64,000 nucleotides of DNA. Source: Pampus argenteus. Taxonomy: Eukaryota; Chordata; Actinopteri; Scombriformes; Stromateidae. Below the pieces are notes generated by a model that saw only the letters and a list, made by a program, of their open reading frames with translations, searched no databases and had not been told where the DNA came from. Positions 1 to 13,105 of this stretch are shown here, one piece after another. The stretch is taken from contig CM072877.1 of NCBI GenBank assembly GCA_036937835.1, positions 17,352,001 to 17,416,000 on the forward strand, read 5' to 3'. The first letter of the stretch is position 1. Every line of letters starts with the position of its first letter. A program made the translations under genes and the position numbers.

Positions 1-3000
1 AAATTCACTGCTCCACTGATTTATTTCAGCAGTGCTAAAAAATAATATTCAGATGCAGAACACTGAACTCACCCACCTCAGCACTGGTCACATGACTTAT
101 GTGTTCCTATTTTTAACAAAGGCACAGAGCGGCACCACCTTCACTGAACCCCTCACCCTCCGAAAAATGAAATATATATATCATGCTACATGCAAAGTGC
201 TATTGATTCAAAAGGTCTAATATTTATCTATGTACACATACCACATGTATGTAGGCGTTAAAAGCATAAAAAATAATCGATGCCATTACCACATCACAGC
301 AACATGAGTTGATTTGTGTGTGCAGTGAATCTGCAACCTGATAAAATGGACAAACAAGCACCAACCATTCTTATTATATTTTGTTCATTTCTTGTCTTAT
401 TCATTAATGTATTATCATTATTAGTATTATCATTAAATGTTAATATACAAAGTAGCTTTGTATAAATATCTTCATTAGAAAGTTGCACCTTGTTCTGTCT
501 CTGCTTTCTCTCTGTTTCTTTGCTGTTGTTTCTCTTATGTTATGAAAGGTTTGTGCTTCTCCCCTCCTACATCCCCCAACCTCTGCAGTGATGTCACCTA
601 TATCTGCATATTGGAAATCATGACGCTGCTACGTTGATAATGTCTCCTATAAATGAAAACATCCTGCAACGATGCCTGTCACAGACATGAAATCACAAAC
701 TGATCCAATCCATCATCTCACAGCCGACCAAATAACAAATTCTACAAAATCATTACCTAAGTTGAGCTTGTCATATAATTCTTCACCTAAGACTTCTTAT
801 TCCTTAAATCATGGGTTTTGAACATATATTCTTTCACGTTTAATACTCAGGTATATTTACTGATATTTGTATTATTATATTTGTCCTGACCTTAGCCAAC
901 ATTCAATATGTCTAAAAATCTGTTGAATAACAGATTTCAGCAAATAGTCTAATCCGTTATGTTATCTTAAAGTGAGAGAAGAGTTGATCCCCTGACCTGC
1001 ATAGGAAAGAAACGGTGTGCTTGCAAACATCCAAAAATCTGATGTGCCATATTGTGAGTGACAGGCTGTGCTGTAGAGACCAACCACATAGGACACAACT
1101 GGAGAGGGGAAGCGTATGTGCCAGTCAGTACACATAAAATCAGCAGCTCCAGGTGACGACCTGAGCTGTGGTCATGTTCTATACATGGGAGGCCTTTACT
1201 TCCTCTTCAGTGAACAAAGGGGACAGACAGTCTGGTTATATGAGGCAGCATGAATACATGAATGAATGAATGAATGTAGGGAAATACTTATTAGAAAGTC
1301 AAATACAAAACTTGAGCTCAACATGGGGGTAAAGTTTGTATTAGTTACAATGCACCAACACTTAAGAAAAAATGTCAGCAGGATATTTGGAATATTCTTT
1401 ACTTTATTAAAAGAAAAACCCCAAGTATATTTATACTCTATTTCAATAAAAAAGGTAACAAGGATGGAGATTAAATAAACATGGCGCGTATATACTGGGG
1501 CTAATGATTATGGTTTATATTTGCATTATGCAAACTGAGTTATGCCTTAAATATTATTACTGAAGCATGGCTAACGGCAAAAGTCACACACACCATTGTG
1601 ACAACACTGAAACAGAAAACAAATTACGTTCTACATGTGTTTGTTGACACTTCTCTCTTCTTTTCCTCTTATTTGCCTTCACTTTCTCCACTACAGTATC
1701 ACACATTCCCCTCCTCTTCCTCATGTTTATTTCATAGGGCCCTCCAGCATCTCAGAATAAATAAATTATACATTTCATTATGCACTCATTTCGAAGCTCC
1801 TTTCAGGAAAGGGAGTATAGCTCATTTGTCCCTGAGCTTCTGTTTATTGTAAATGACTGAATCAGACATGATCATCAGCGTCTGGGAGCCCTGACTGTCC
1901 ACGCTCGTTTGTCACGTACCAGTCCTGCTTCACATAAAGTCCATATTCTTCTTTCTGATATCGCAGCCTGGTGCTGATCCTAGGATAATATGTGGATGAG
2001 GGGCTGGTCAATATATCCATATTATATCAATATCACGATATGAGACTAGTGCTGATTTTAACGGCAGCATTACAGTAAAATTATGTAATGTTTGACGCTT
2101 TTGACAGCAGCCTACACTGGTCCCACTGGGGCACGGCCTGTCTTCATGTCGTATTCGTGCTTTTGTGTTCGTGTATGCTGCTGCGCCACGCCGGCGGGCC
2201 ATGTGCGGTGGCGTACTGCTAACGACCGACTGACGTTAGCAGTGTCGTGTTCTTGGCCCTCCTCCTGCAGACGAGCCACTCATGCTGAGGGGTCTGTTTG
2301 ACCCGTGGTGGTGGTAATGTTAGGGGCCGATGAAGGAGTTTATTCCTTTCACACATGGACGCACAAGATGCACAATCCATAGGTGCACATATGGGACGCT
2401 AAATCGTCAAACATGCACACGCAAGAAAATGCACAAATGCGCACACACATGCTGTATGCATTCATGCAGACACACAATGCCAATAGAACGCTTGGACACA
2501 CTCTCCACCCCATATGGATCCTCATGGCCATCTGTCCCACTGTCTACATGCCAGGCACTGCTCGATGAATCTCCTCTCCCTCTTTCTCTATTGGACCATG
2601 GTGCTGCCCCACTGCAGTAGGCCTCACAATTCCTACACGAACTGCGGTAACCCAACATGAACACCATCTACACTTCAACAAACAGCATCCCAGAGGAGAA
2701 ACTCCCAGGAGCCGGTTGAGTTTTAAGCTGTTTCCACTACAGTGATACAGCAATAGAAAATATTGCTATTCATCCATAATCTAAAAAGAGAGTCAGATTA
2801 AACAAAGTATTAAATATAATATCAGAAAAAATCTTTTTTATAGTTTAAGGGAAAGGTAAAGATCATGATTACTTTAGAGAAACATGCATTGTGTGTTAAA
2901 GTTACTACATCCTCAAAGTTAGGTGGCCGTCATCGTCACGGCTACAATTATAACCACAGGGTTGAAGTCCAGCGACAATCGTAGTTACGCTATTTTTTTA

Positions 3001-5782
3001 AAATTTTAACACACACACACAGTCTATTCACGTCCTGCCTCGGCTTTGTTTTTCGACTTTTCCAGCTCTGTAATTTCTCACTGATCAATTTCTTTTTTTT
3101 AATCTTCCTCTTATATCACTTTCCATCACTCATCAATGCTCAGCCCACACAGTACATCAAAATTCACAACAAAATCTTTTAAAAAACATTTTGTTTGGCC
3201 CAGTAATACTGATATAATAAGTCACAGGTGTGTGTTTGTAACATGGCTCATCCAATCATAATCAAGAACTGGAACTATCTGTTTTATTACTACAGATTAA
3301 CACCAGCCTTATCCCGACATGTAGGGTTCAAAACTCTTAGACATACACAAGTATCTGGTTTTTATCCTGCTGTTTTTTTAGACGCTGCAGCCACATTCCT
3401 ACATCTTTAATGTTCCTCTTCCATGCATGTTTCAATTATGGGCCTCCTTTTAAAATATGCACCTGGTCCCAATCTTCAGGGTGCAGCACCGGCCATGTAG
3501 CGTCGAAAGACTATGACTCACACTCCAAACCCAGAGACTGTGGAGCAGAAGCCCCCAGGGGAGCCAGTCTGTTAGGAAGGCTGTTCCAAGGAGCTGATAG
3601 GCTCACCCTAAAGGTGTGATGCTATCCTCAGACATGTCACCTCATCCAGAAAAGCAACCTTTTCGCTGCCTGGTAGTGCCTTCTCAGATAGATAACAAGT
3701 GAGAAAACCCAGAGTTATTTTTGAGTTATTTGTTCCCAGCCCCTCCTTTGATCACACGTCTCTTTGTTGTGTAAATTACAAACACGATAAATTCCTCATG
3801 GAATAAAACAACAGTGGAGATAGTGATGGGGGATAACGAGAAGGAGGGAAATGTTATGTGACTTCATAGGTCATATTTATAGCTACCTTCAACCCTACGA
3901 GGAAGGCCGTTGTATATTTATAATTGATAATAAGTTGCTATAGAAAAGGAATTTATAGTTATGTGTCGTTGTTCCCTAAAAGTAAATGTTATAGTTATTA
4001 GCCTATAGGGGAAACCTGAGTGATAGACGAATAAACAGTGCATAAAACCTCCCTCAGCACGATAGAAATATTCATGCATCATGATATTTTGCCCTTTCTG
4101 CAGTTTCTGACTTGAACAGGATCAACTATATACATCGGATAGACAAGGTTTCCTGTTCTCCACAGACTAATATGACGCCTCATCCTCTCCCAGTGTAGCA
4201 ATGACCTCAAACATGCATCAAAGAATATACCAGGGCTGTTTGAAGTCCACGAAACAGAAACCTGTGCTGCATTGGAGGCTTTCCCTTCAGTCACCACAAA
4301 CTCTCTCTTTTCACTCTCATATATCATGTCGTGTCATTCAGAATATACATCAAAAGGTCCCACAGACCAGTGCACAGAGAGAGCATTACATTCTTTACTT
4401 CTGGTACAACTCCCACGTATGTCCTGCAGTGACCTACCATCACCCATGAAAATAACACAGATGATATTTAAACTCTGACTTGAGTCGGACTTCAGTAAGT
4501 TTAACGTTGCTTAACTATGATACCTGCAGTGTTATCTACTGTGCACCAAAGTTTGCTCTGGTCCGAGGTAGAGGGACGTATCTTCAGAGCATAAAAGGCA
4601 AAAACGCTGCACTTTTTATAAGGAAGATCCTGATGCTGCCAACCGTAAGCTGCAACTCTGGGTTTTAAACCAGCTCCAATGACGTCACACCTGCATCTTT
4701 ACATACAGTCTATAAGTAAACCCACTGCTTTCTAGCACAGAACCATGAAGGTGCTGATACTCATTGTAATTGCTTCACCCTCAGAGGGCACTATGGAGGT
4801 TAGACTGGAGCTTGATGAAGATGAGGCTGCTTCTCAGCAGCAGGGACCACAGGAGACTGGTGGGGATGGAGGGAAGGATGCATGGGATCAAATAAAGAGA
4901 AACATTTGAAGCGTGCATAAGCTATGACAACGCTGGCTCGGCTTCCTAAGAAATCCTGCAATGATTGAGCAATCCAGCCAACGCTTGGGCTTTAAAAATA
5001 TTCGTTTGGCTTTTAGCTTGTAGTCTTGTAGAATTTTATGTTTCTGTCACCGACGTTACAGAGTTTGAGACACTGTGGCAGGAAAAAAAAGGTACAAGTC
5101 AGACATGTTCTGAATTCAGGGAAGAGTGACAGATCAGCAAATCCCAGACCCACTTACTGACTTGAATCAGACATGTTTCCTATATAGTCATGTTCAGACA
5201 ACGTACTCTTCTTTGATACCTGTCACAGCTCTGCATATCACAGAAAGCAGGAAAGTGTTGAAACTGGAGCAGGGAGGGGGAAAAAAAAGTGACGAATAAA
5301 AAGATGAGACAAGAAAATCAAATATGAGTTATAGCTCTTTAAATATTTAGTACTAGTTCAAATTCTCAAACAATTTACACTACATCACCGGGTCTTAGTG
5401 ACAGAAATGAATCATGGCTTAAAAATCAATATGTTTTGTAAAAAAAAAAAATAAAAAAAATGGTAATGCTACAGTGGAATAAGAAAAGTATACTAGTCAG
5501 GATATGTGTTTTTTTTTTAGCTTGTATACGTTTTTGCAAACAGTAATAAAATATTAAAGACATTTTGTGGCTTCAACAATCATGCAAGCACAAGTAAAAA
5601 ATGGTGTCTCTGACGTGGTCTGTGCTACTTCTTCTCCTCCCTCCAGCACTAACCATGATGGATGAATTTTTCATAACCCCCCGACTAAAGAGCAAGAAAG
5701 ATAAAAGTAATATATAAGCTGAAAAAAGTGTACAAATCACTTTTACTGACAACATAAAATGGCTCTGGCAACATTGGCTCTG

Positions 5783-5813
<31 letters not shown>

Positions 5814-7139
5814 GACTGTGCTGGTGTTTGTAGCTGAATTATATGGAGGGTTATGAATATTTATGGTTGGGTCAGGAGGTTGAGTCTCAGGCTGATGTGG
5901 AGAATTGAGTTATGTCAGGTCACAACCTTGTGACACATATCAATGATGTGAAGCCTGACTTGCTTAGTCTCTGTATACTTGCTGTTAAAAAGGAAGTTTG
6001 GATGCTCACGCTTAAACGTTCTTGCTGCCCTGATTACAGTTAATCCATAGGGGAGCTGTGTAATTGCATCAAATTGACTGCATCGTGTTTACTTTCATGG
6101 CACATTTTATACTCTATTGGCTGGACAAGGAAAAAAAAACAACCTTCGGTGTGACACAAACATCACATACTGTAATGATTTGCCTTCACACCTCATTCAT
6201 ACTTCATATTACCAGTAATTATAATCCATTTTCAGCCTCTTTCTGAAAGATACAATTTTAGCTCCTCCTTAAAAGGACCCGACGGGCCCACTCTTTCCTG
6301 ATCACTCAGCTACATAAAACAGTTATTAGTTATGAGATATTATAACAGTATATAGATGGCCGAATGTTATATCCCCTTTAAGCATAATATAACAAATAAA
6401 TACAAGAGTTGTCAAACACTTTGATTATCATAGCAAAATCATACATGTAGTTAACGCCACAGTTCAATTAAGTGTCCAAATAAACCATGAGACCAGAGAG
6501 CCATCTTATACTACACGGACACATAAACATTAATTTAAAAAAATGCAGCAGTTATTAAACTTAATTACACTGTGGTTTTCTTGCTGCAACATGACTACTG
6601 TAAAAAAAAAACTATTAGCCGTTTTACCCTATTCGTTGGACGCTGTTCTCTGAGCACTTTTTTTTTTTTTTTTTTTTTTTCCTTCTGGTTGTTCTGCCGT
6701 CAAGAAACCTGTCAAACTGCACTGCTGTGACAGCCGTGAAGGATCGAATGGAGGCACGAATCAAAGAAGGCAGCCTGAAACTGCAGTTCACACGCTCATA
6801 CACACCTTCAGTGATGCTGCAGAGAGCTGAACCTAAACACAGACACTAGACTGAAGAAGATCATGGCACGGAAACTTACTGGAGAGCATTAAGGTAAAGC
6901 GTGATATACGCCAACAGAAGTGGATGGTTCCAGCAGGCAAGACGCGTGGTGTAACAATACTAAGAGGGGGTAGGGTTTAAATGTACAGGCTAATGAGATA
7001 ACGAGGCACACCTGCTGTTGCAGGTTGAAGGGGCTGATGAGCTACAGGTGTGCAGGGCAGGAGAACACACCGATGGACTGGTGAGGAATCGTCTAATGGT
7101 GTCGTCATGCAGCGTTCACGTCTTATGGGATAAAGATGG
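1..7139. other. Gene-poor flank
   Basis: No supported gene. The region is AT-rich with short homopolymers, an (AATG)n tract at 1257-1276 and the poly(A)/poly(T) runs noted. A 48-codon open stretch ends at about 6849 and is treated as a weak observation only. Other open frames are short and lack splice or family support. Confidence 0.6.
5789..5813 (+). repeat. Poly(A) tract
   Basis: 25 consecutive A. No retroelement body was recognised to its left. A comparable poly(T) run lies at 6658-6680. Confidence 0.9.
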
Positions 7140-7315
7140 GAACAAGTCTGTTAAATATGAAGCTAAGCCAGCAGCTGGTTATCTTAGCTTAGCTTAGCAT
7201 AAAGACCGTAAACAGATGGGAACAGATAGCCTGCCTCTGGCTGTAGCTTCTGTGCAGCGTCTTTATTCTCATCTAACTCTCAGTAAGAAAACAAATGCTG
7301 CAACTATTCCTCCAA
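7140..7315 (+). repeat. TTAGCATAAAG-family dispersed repeat, copy 1
   Basis: It contains AATATGAAGCTAAGCCAGC, the core CTTAGCTTAGCATAAAGAC, and the end CATCTAACTCTCAG...AACTATTCCTCC. I recognise this as a high-copy teleost repeat, but do not recall its database name. Related copies lie at about 16.1, 25.0, 30.0 and 55.5 kb. Confidence 0.7.
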
Positions 7316-10300
7316 GTCTGAACATAATGTATATCTGAAAGAGGACATTACATGCTATGTATCACAGGAAACCTACTCAATTAAGTACATTGCGCAACTT
7401 GCACATAATTCATGCTGTATTAGACAGGAATGTATTTTCCTCTGCATTAAATATCCAGTGTGTTTGCATCTTATTGGCACATATGCAGTATTATTTTGTG
7501 AGATTTGTCTAGTTTATAAGACATCTGACATTTTCAACATACATCTTGAATGAACAGGATGATATGACATCACTTCACCCAACATACACAAGTATGAAAC
7601 TGAGCTGAAGATGATGAATATGTTCCAAACCTTAACATGACCTTTAAAATGTTAATCATACCTGGGTTTGTATGAGTGGATATTAAATTGTTAGTGACAG
7701 TTTTTTCCAGTATGAACATTTTGCTGTAATGCAGGCTGCACTACTTATCTTCCACGTATTTGCTGTTTCAAAGTGATAGTATGTGAAACTTTGACCTGTT
7801 TTAGCAATTTAAACCTATAATAAAAGTTCAGCAGAAAGTTCAGTAGGACATAAGAATAGAACATTATTTGAACTATTACTTTGAACGCTATTTTAATCAG
7901 TCTACGTATTTAAATAAACATGTTTACATAGCAGAGACATTTTGTAATTGTGTGCATAAATTAACAGTGTAATTACTTTATTATATTTATAGTACCAAAT
8001 GATTTTACAGAGCTTAATCAATCACAGATTAAACATGAATTATGAAGGGGTTACCTGATTAAGTATGAAGAGAGGAATGAATGCATGCACTGCTATACAG
8101 GATTCCTTTTTAATAATGCATGTTGCAGCTTCTTGTGCTTTTAGACTCATGGCTAATTGCTGCTCTCTCTCTCTCTGCTAACTGAGGCATTGATTTCCAC
8201 CCACAGAAAGCCTGATTCACATACACAATCACAAAATTCAATCTATGGCAGCAAAATGGAACAAAAGAGACAAATATTTGCCACCTAAGGCACTGAAACA
8301 TGGACGGTGTTTGTCTTTCTTCTCCCCCGTTACTGAACTGATGAACGTTGGACTGCTGGGGTGATTTCCAATTACATCAAGCTCTGTGGTGCAGGATTGT
8401 TTTCATGTTACACAGCAGGTGCTGCTGTCATAAAGAACAAGAACTCCCTATAAGTCCCGCATTTTATTCAGTATCTTTTCACACATTCACACATCTTTTC
8501 ACAACACATAACTTTGAGAATTTAAATTATTTACAAAAATAAATATGCATTTTTTTAATGAAACAATACTTACTTGGGATTAAAATTTGACAGTCAGTAT
8601 TATATCGTATTACATTAAAAACACCTTTGATGCAGCTGGTAAGTAACATGCCCAATATTGGTTATGTAATGTATGCCTGTAATAAAGGGGTTTGATTGAT
8701 GATCATAAACCGTCAGCGACTACTGATGTTCCCTTAAAGTATTTGTTGTTACCACATTCTGGCTCATTTCCACCACTTGAGTGTGTATCATGTATTACAA
8801 ATATGTGAGAGCCAGAGCCCCAGTGGAGGCAGATGAGCAGCTAATCTGACTCACTTTAGACAAACACACACACCATCTCTTAGCCTCTATTTGCCATCTT
8901 TCTTTCCTTTTTTCACAGTGACTCATCGCTCTATAGACACACTTTTTTTTCACGACTCGGGGTTAAACTCCAGCAGCCACGCCTGACAGTAGAGGTGTCA
9001 GTTTCCATTTTATTTTCTTCGCTGAAGTTGCATCTTTTTCAGTCGTGAGAGCTGGCCTCTCTGCTGTTGTTTCCCCACTACACTTCAAGGCAGAAGAACG
9101 GAGAACGAAGTGTAGTTCGGGAAAATACACACACAGAGACAGTTAATGATGAAAACGAGCACACGTCTTATTTATTTATGGTTATATAGTATATTTCTTA
9201 TTTATTTAGTTTCAGGGTGTGACGGTAGGTTCAGGGACTCCCTCTTTTGAAGCACTTCTTTAGAAGTGTTTAGTCTATATGCAGCTCAGCTTCTGAAAAC
9301 AGCCTCATCTCTGCCAGTCAGACACAAATCCAGGCAGTTTGCTCATTAGTGCCTTTATCAAGACGGAAGTTAGAGTGCTGATTATATTATTGCCATAAAA
9401 GATGAGCAAACATTTGAAGAAACGTGTTTCATTGACCAGAAACAACATGGAAATGTGGTGCATTCACAGTACAGATTCTGAAAACTAGCATTAATATTAC
9501 TAACTTACAGTGGAGAGTCTACTTTATACACATCTGCTGATTAGTGGTGGCTTTTATAAATCTTTCCATCCCATCCCATTATAAATGTCTCAGTTCGCTT
9601 GGAAGTACCAGTTTGACAAATCAATATTCATCACAAGGTCAACTTACTGCGTGTTTCTGAAGCTTCCTGATACATCAGTGAAGTATTTTTTTGGGTGCAG
9701 GTGGAACGACAATAGGAAAAGAAGAAGAAGGAGAGGGATGCAACTAAAGTTCCCGGCTGGACTCCAACTATGTATATTGCAGTTCAACATCTCTTCTTTC
9801 ATTCTTCATATTACTGCTTCTGTCACTTTCTGTCTGTTCAACCGAGTGCAACATCAATACCTTTGAGGAGAGACTGTCCCAATACGTGATCTGTTACATC
9901 TCATTTGGTTGTCTTGTCCCTCTCTGTACAGACAGCAGGTGTTTTGCTTCACCATCAATATGTTTAGAGAGCCAAAGTGAAAATTGAACTTCTGGCTCCT
10001 GTTTCAAAAAGTTAAATCACAATCCTAATGAGATTTGAAATAATACACAAAAAAACATCCAGCCTTGGAGCATAGCCTTTATTAACTGTATGCCATGTTG
10101 TTCACTCTATATGTGAATTTGGGTAAATAAATATAATTCATATATAATAATATTTCCCCACAAACCTTTGGGGATAGTTGGTTTTTTTTCCCATCATATG
10201 AGGTCAAAAGATAAACAAGTCTCCACATCACCAACCGTCAATCTGTCAGTTTTGTAGATTTTACTCTTACGCTATTAAGTCTGCAGAGGTACACGAGAAG

Positions 10301-12959
10301 ATAAATGAAGTGTGACAGTGGTCAATAAATTTTTACGGCACAGCAGGTCACATTGTGATGTGAGCAGTTCAATAATGCACCCTTCTTCACAGAACAGCGA
10401 ACTACGGCTGACCTCACACGACCTAGATCAAATACATTACAACGGAGGGCTGTATCGGATCACTCGGTATGTGTGTGTGTGTGTGTGTGGACACTTGCAT
10501 GAGCTTGACTGTGTTTGTGTCTTTGAATCTTTTCTTCACCATATTGATAAAGTCTGAAATTGGGTGGTGTGATGTGTCGTGGGCCGTGAGAAAAACATAT
10601 ATGTTTGTGTGTCTCTTGTGGGCAGCTTAGAGGGTATCATCAGGGGGACATGAGTATCTTTGTTTGGCCTCGACTGGTCTCTGCACCTACAGCCGCCCGC
10701 AGACGACCTTCAGCGCACTGTATCTCTGTGCGGCACAGTGAGTCTTGCATGAATCCACACAGCTATACTCCCGGGAAAAAAAAAACATGCACAACCTCAG
10801 ACATACAAGATAAGTTGCACTGTTTTTTGTTTTTTGTTGGGAAATGCATTTATTCACATTTTTGGCACGAGTTAGATGAGAAGATCATTACTACTCTTAT
10901 ATTTGTATGATGAAAATATCACAATAACACTAGCAGGTGATTAGTACGCAGCTTCACTGTGTTTACCTTCATTAAATCATCTGGCTAGTGCAATATAAAC
11001 ACAAACACTACACACATCAGACCAGCCGGTTATAACTCAATATTCTGCTTTCTTTATATTAAGAACCTTGCCGTCATAGATTAGCTAATGTTAGCAACAA
11101 CTAGCCTGCCACTGTCCAAATGTTAACATATTATGCACATTTCCAGGTCAAAACTGCACCACATCAACTTGCCCTGTATGAAGGTTAATAGCCAGATGAT
11201 AAAGTGATCGAGTCATGACCATTCAGCTCATAGCCTCAAGCTAGATTTAAGCATGATCTTCATTTAAACCACAATCCACCAGTCAGTCAGTCAGTCTGCT
11301 GTGAGAGTCGATTCTCTGATGGAGGGCCATGTGGTCTGTGAGACAAGCTATCATTTAGCTCAGCTTCTAATGAAATGGGGTCACATAAGTGATGACCCAC
11401 GTGTCAAGGAAAAAGGTGTGTGACGGGCTTTGATACCACAATCTCTGCCAGCAATCAGTCTGACATCAGGCGTGGTCGTCCCTGTGTGTGTGTGTGTGTG
11501 TGCACGTCTAGGATTATAGAAGTCATTTGATTGGTTCCTTTCTAGAGAATTATACTGTGTTTATGATAACTTGGGGTCTTATTCTCTCATTTTTTTGGTA
11601 ATCATTCTTATTAGTAATAATAAAATAATATCAGTAAAAAGAAGTCAAACAGTCAAACAATCATACGAGTCTTAAACAAACCTCCAGGTTAAGGTTCATC
11701 TTTAGTTTAAACGCAATTTATAGTTTCACACCGACTTCCTGGATCAACTTTGACACACTGTGTATTTGCTGCTGGCAGACTTTATGACTTCATTCATCTT
11801 GTAATTTATCTTAGTCACTCTATATGAATATGAAGCCTTTCTGAACAGCCAAATACGACGTCTATAGTTACACTGCGCGCTTTGATCGACCCCTCGTGAC
11901 ATGGATCCTCACTCGAAATGTAAACACAGAACATCTGTTTTTGTCCGCTGACAATTCCAATAAAGTCCTGCTCAAACAGAATATGCTCAAAAGTGTTGAC
12001 AAAAAGAGAAAGCCGACGTTACAATCTGCAATTCTACTTGAAAACACAACACAGGGAAAAGAGAAATAGAAATATGGACCTGCAGATGTCTATTTTATAT
12101 CACAGTTGAGTGTTATTTCCATCACCGCAGAGTATGTTTAATTCTGCTTCAATTAAAACTAAAGCTCACTACCGTTTATAATCGATCTTATCACAGCGGT
12201 GGGATACAGAAAAGGGATTGAGGAGCTGCTTCAACTGCAAAAATTCTAAAATCAGCCTTAATCAGTGCAGTTTCTCTCCCCAAAACGTATGAAAATATGA
12301 CATACGGTGCAAGAAAGTGGATTTGTCATCTACATCGTTCCAGTTCATCCAGCTTGAAACAGAAAATGCATCTTCCCAGCTTTTCTCACTCTCCCAATAC
12401 ATGTTAAGCAGACTTCTGACCTCTGGACAACTTATTATTTTCTAGTGTATGTTGCCATGTTTATTGTTATTATTGTTAGTTTTTCCCTTAGTGCTGTGAA
12501 TCTTTGGGAATCTCACAATTCGATTCTGATTCTTGGGTGTCAGATTGGGTTCAGAAATGTGTTAAAACTGTGTTCTAGTCTCTACTATGTTTTGCTGTCA
12601 TTTATGGGCACGCCAGCTTCTCTGTCCTCTCTTCTTCTCTGCTCTGTTTGTCTGCGTTTGTGTTCAGCTTAGTATGTAACGATTTTAAAACAGACGCTTC
12701 TCTCAAACTGCTGCAGGAGGAGGAGGAGGACTTATCGAGCTGATAAGAGAAACCCTATGTATAAGATGAGATTTTGCCTGACTATAGGAGGATGAAAAAT
12801 AAAAAAAATAAAATCACAGTTCACATTGCTTCCTGGGAAACTAATGATAATGATATTCCAACTGTTCAGTTCAATCAAATCTGTTATTTGGCACTCAATA
12901 AATGCTTTTTTTAATGATAAAACACAGAATAATAATCAACATTAATATTCAGTGAAGAC

Positions 12960-13050
12960 AATTAGCCTACATTTTAATTGATGGAGGGGCGGTGAGGGAC
13001 CTGGATAACGGATACGCGGGCACTGGCCCAAACAAGGTTGAGAACCGCTG
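12960..13050 (-). mobile_element. Possible Charlie-like hAT terminus
   Basis: Read on the minus strand from 13050, the sequence begins CAGCGGTTCTCAACC, close to the CAGNGGTTCTCAACC ends of Charlie-type hAT elements, and continues with a G+C-richer stretch ending near CCATCAATTAAAATGTAGGC. The other end was not found. A (TG)n array abuts it. Confidence 0.35.
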
Positions 13051-13065
13051 TGTGTGTGTGTGTGT

Positions 13066-13104
<39 letters not shown>
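13049..13104 (+). repeat. (TG)n microsatellite
   Basis: About 28 TG units interrupted once by TA. This is the longest of several TG arrays; apparent Cys-Val or Thr-His reading frames across it are artefacts. Confidence 0.95.
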
Positions 13105-13105
<1 letters not shown>

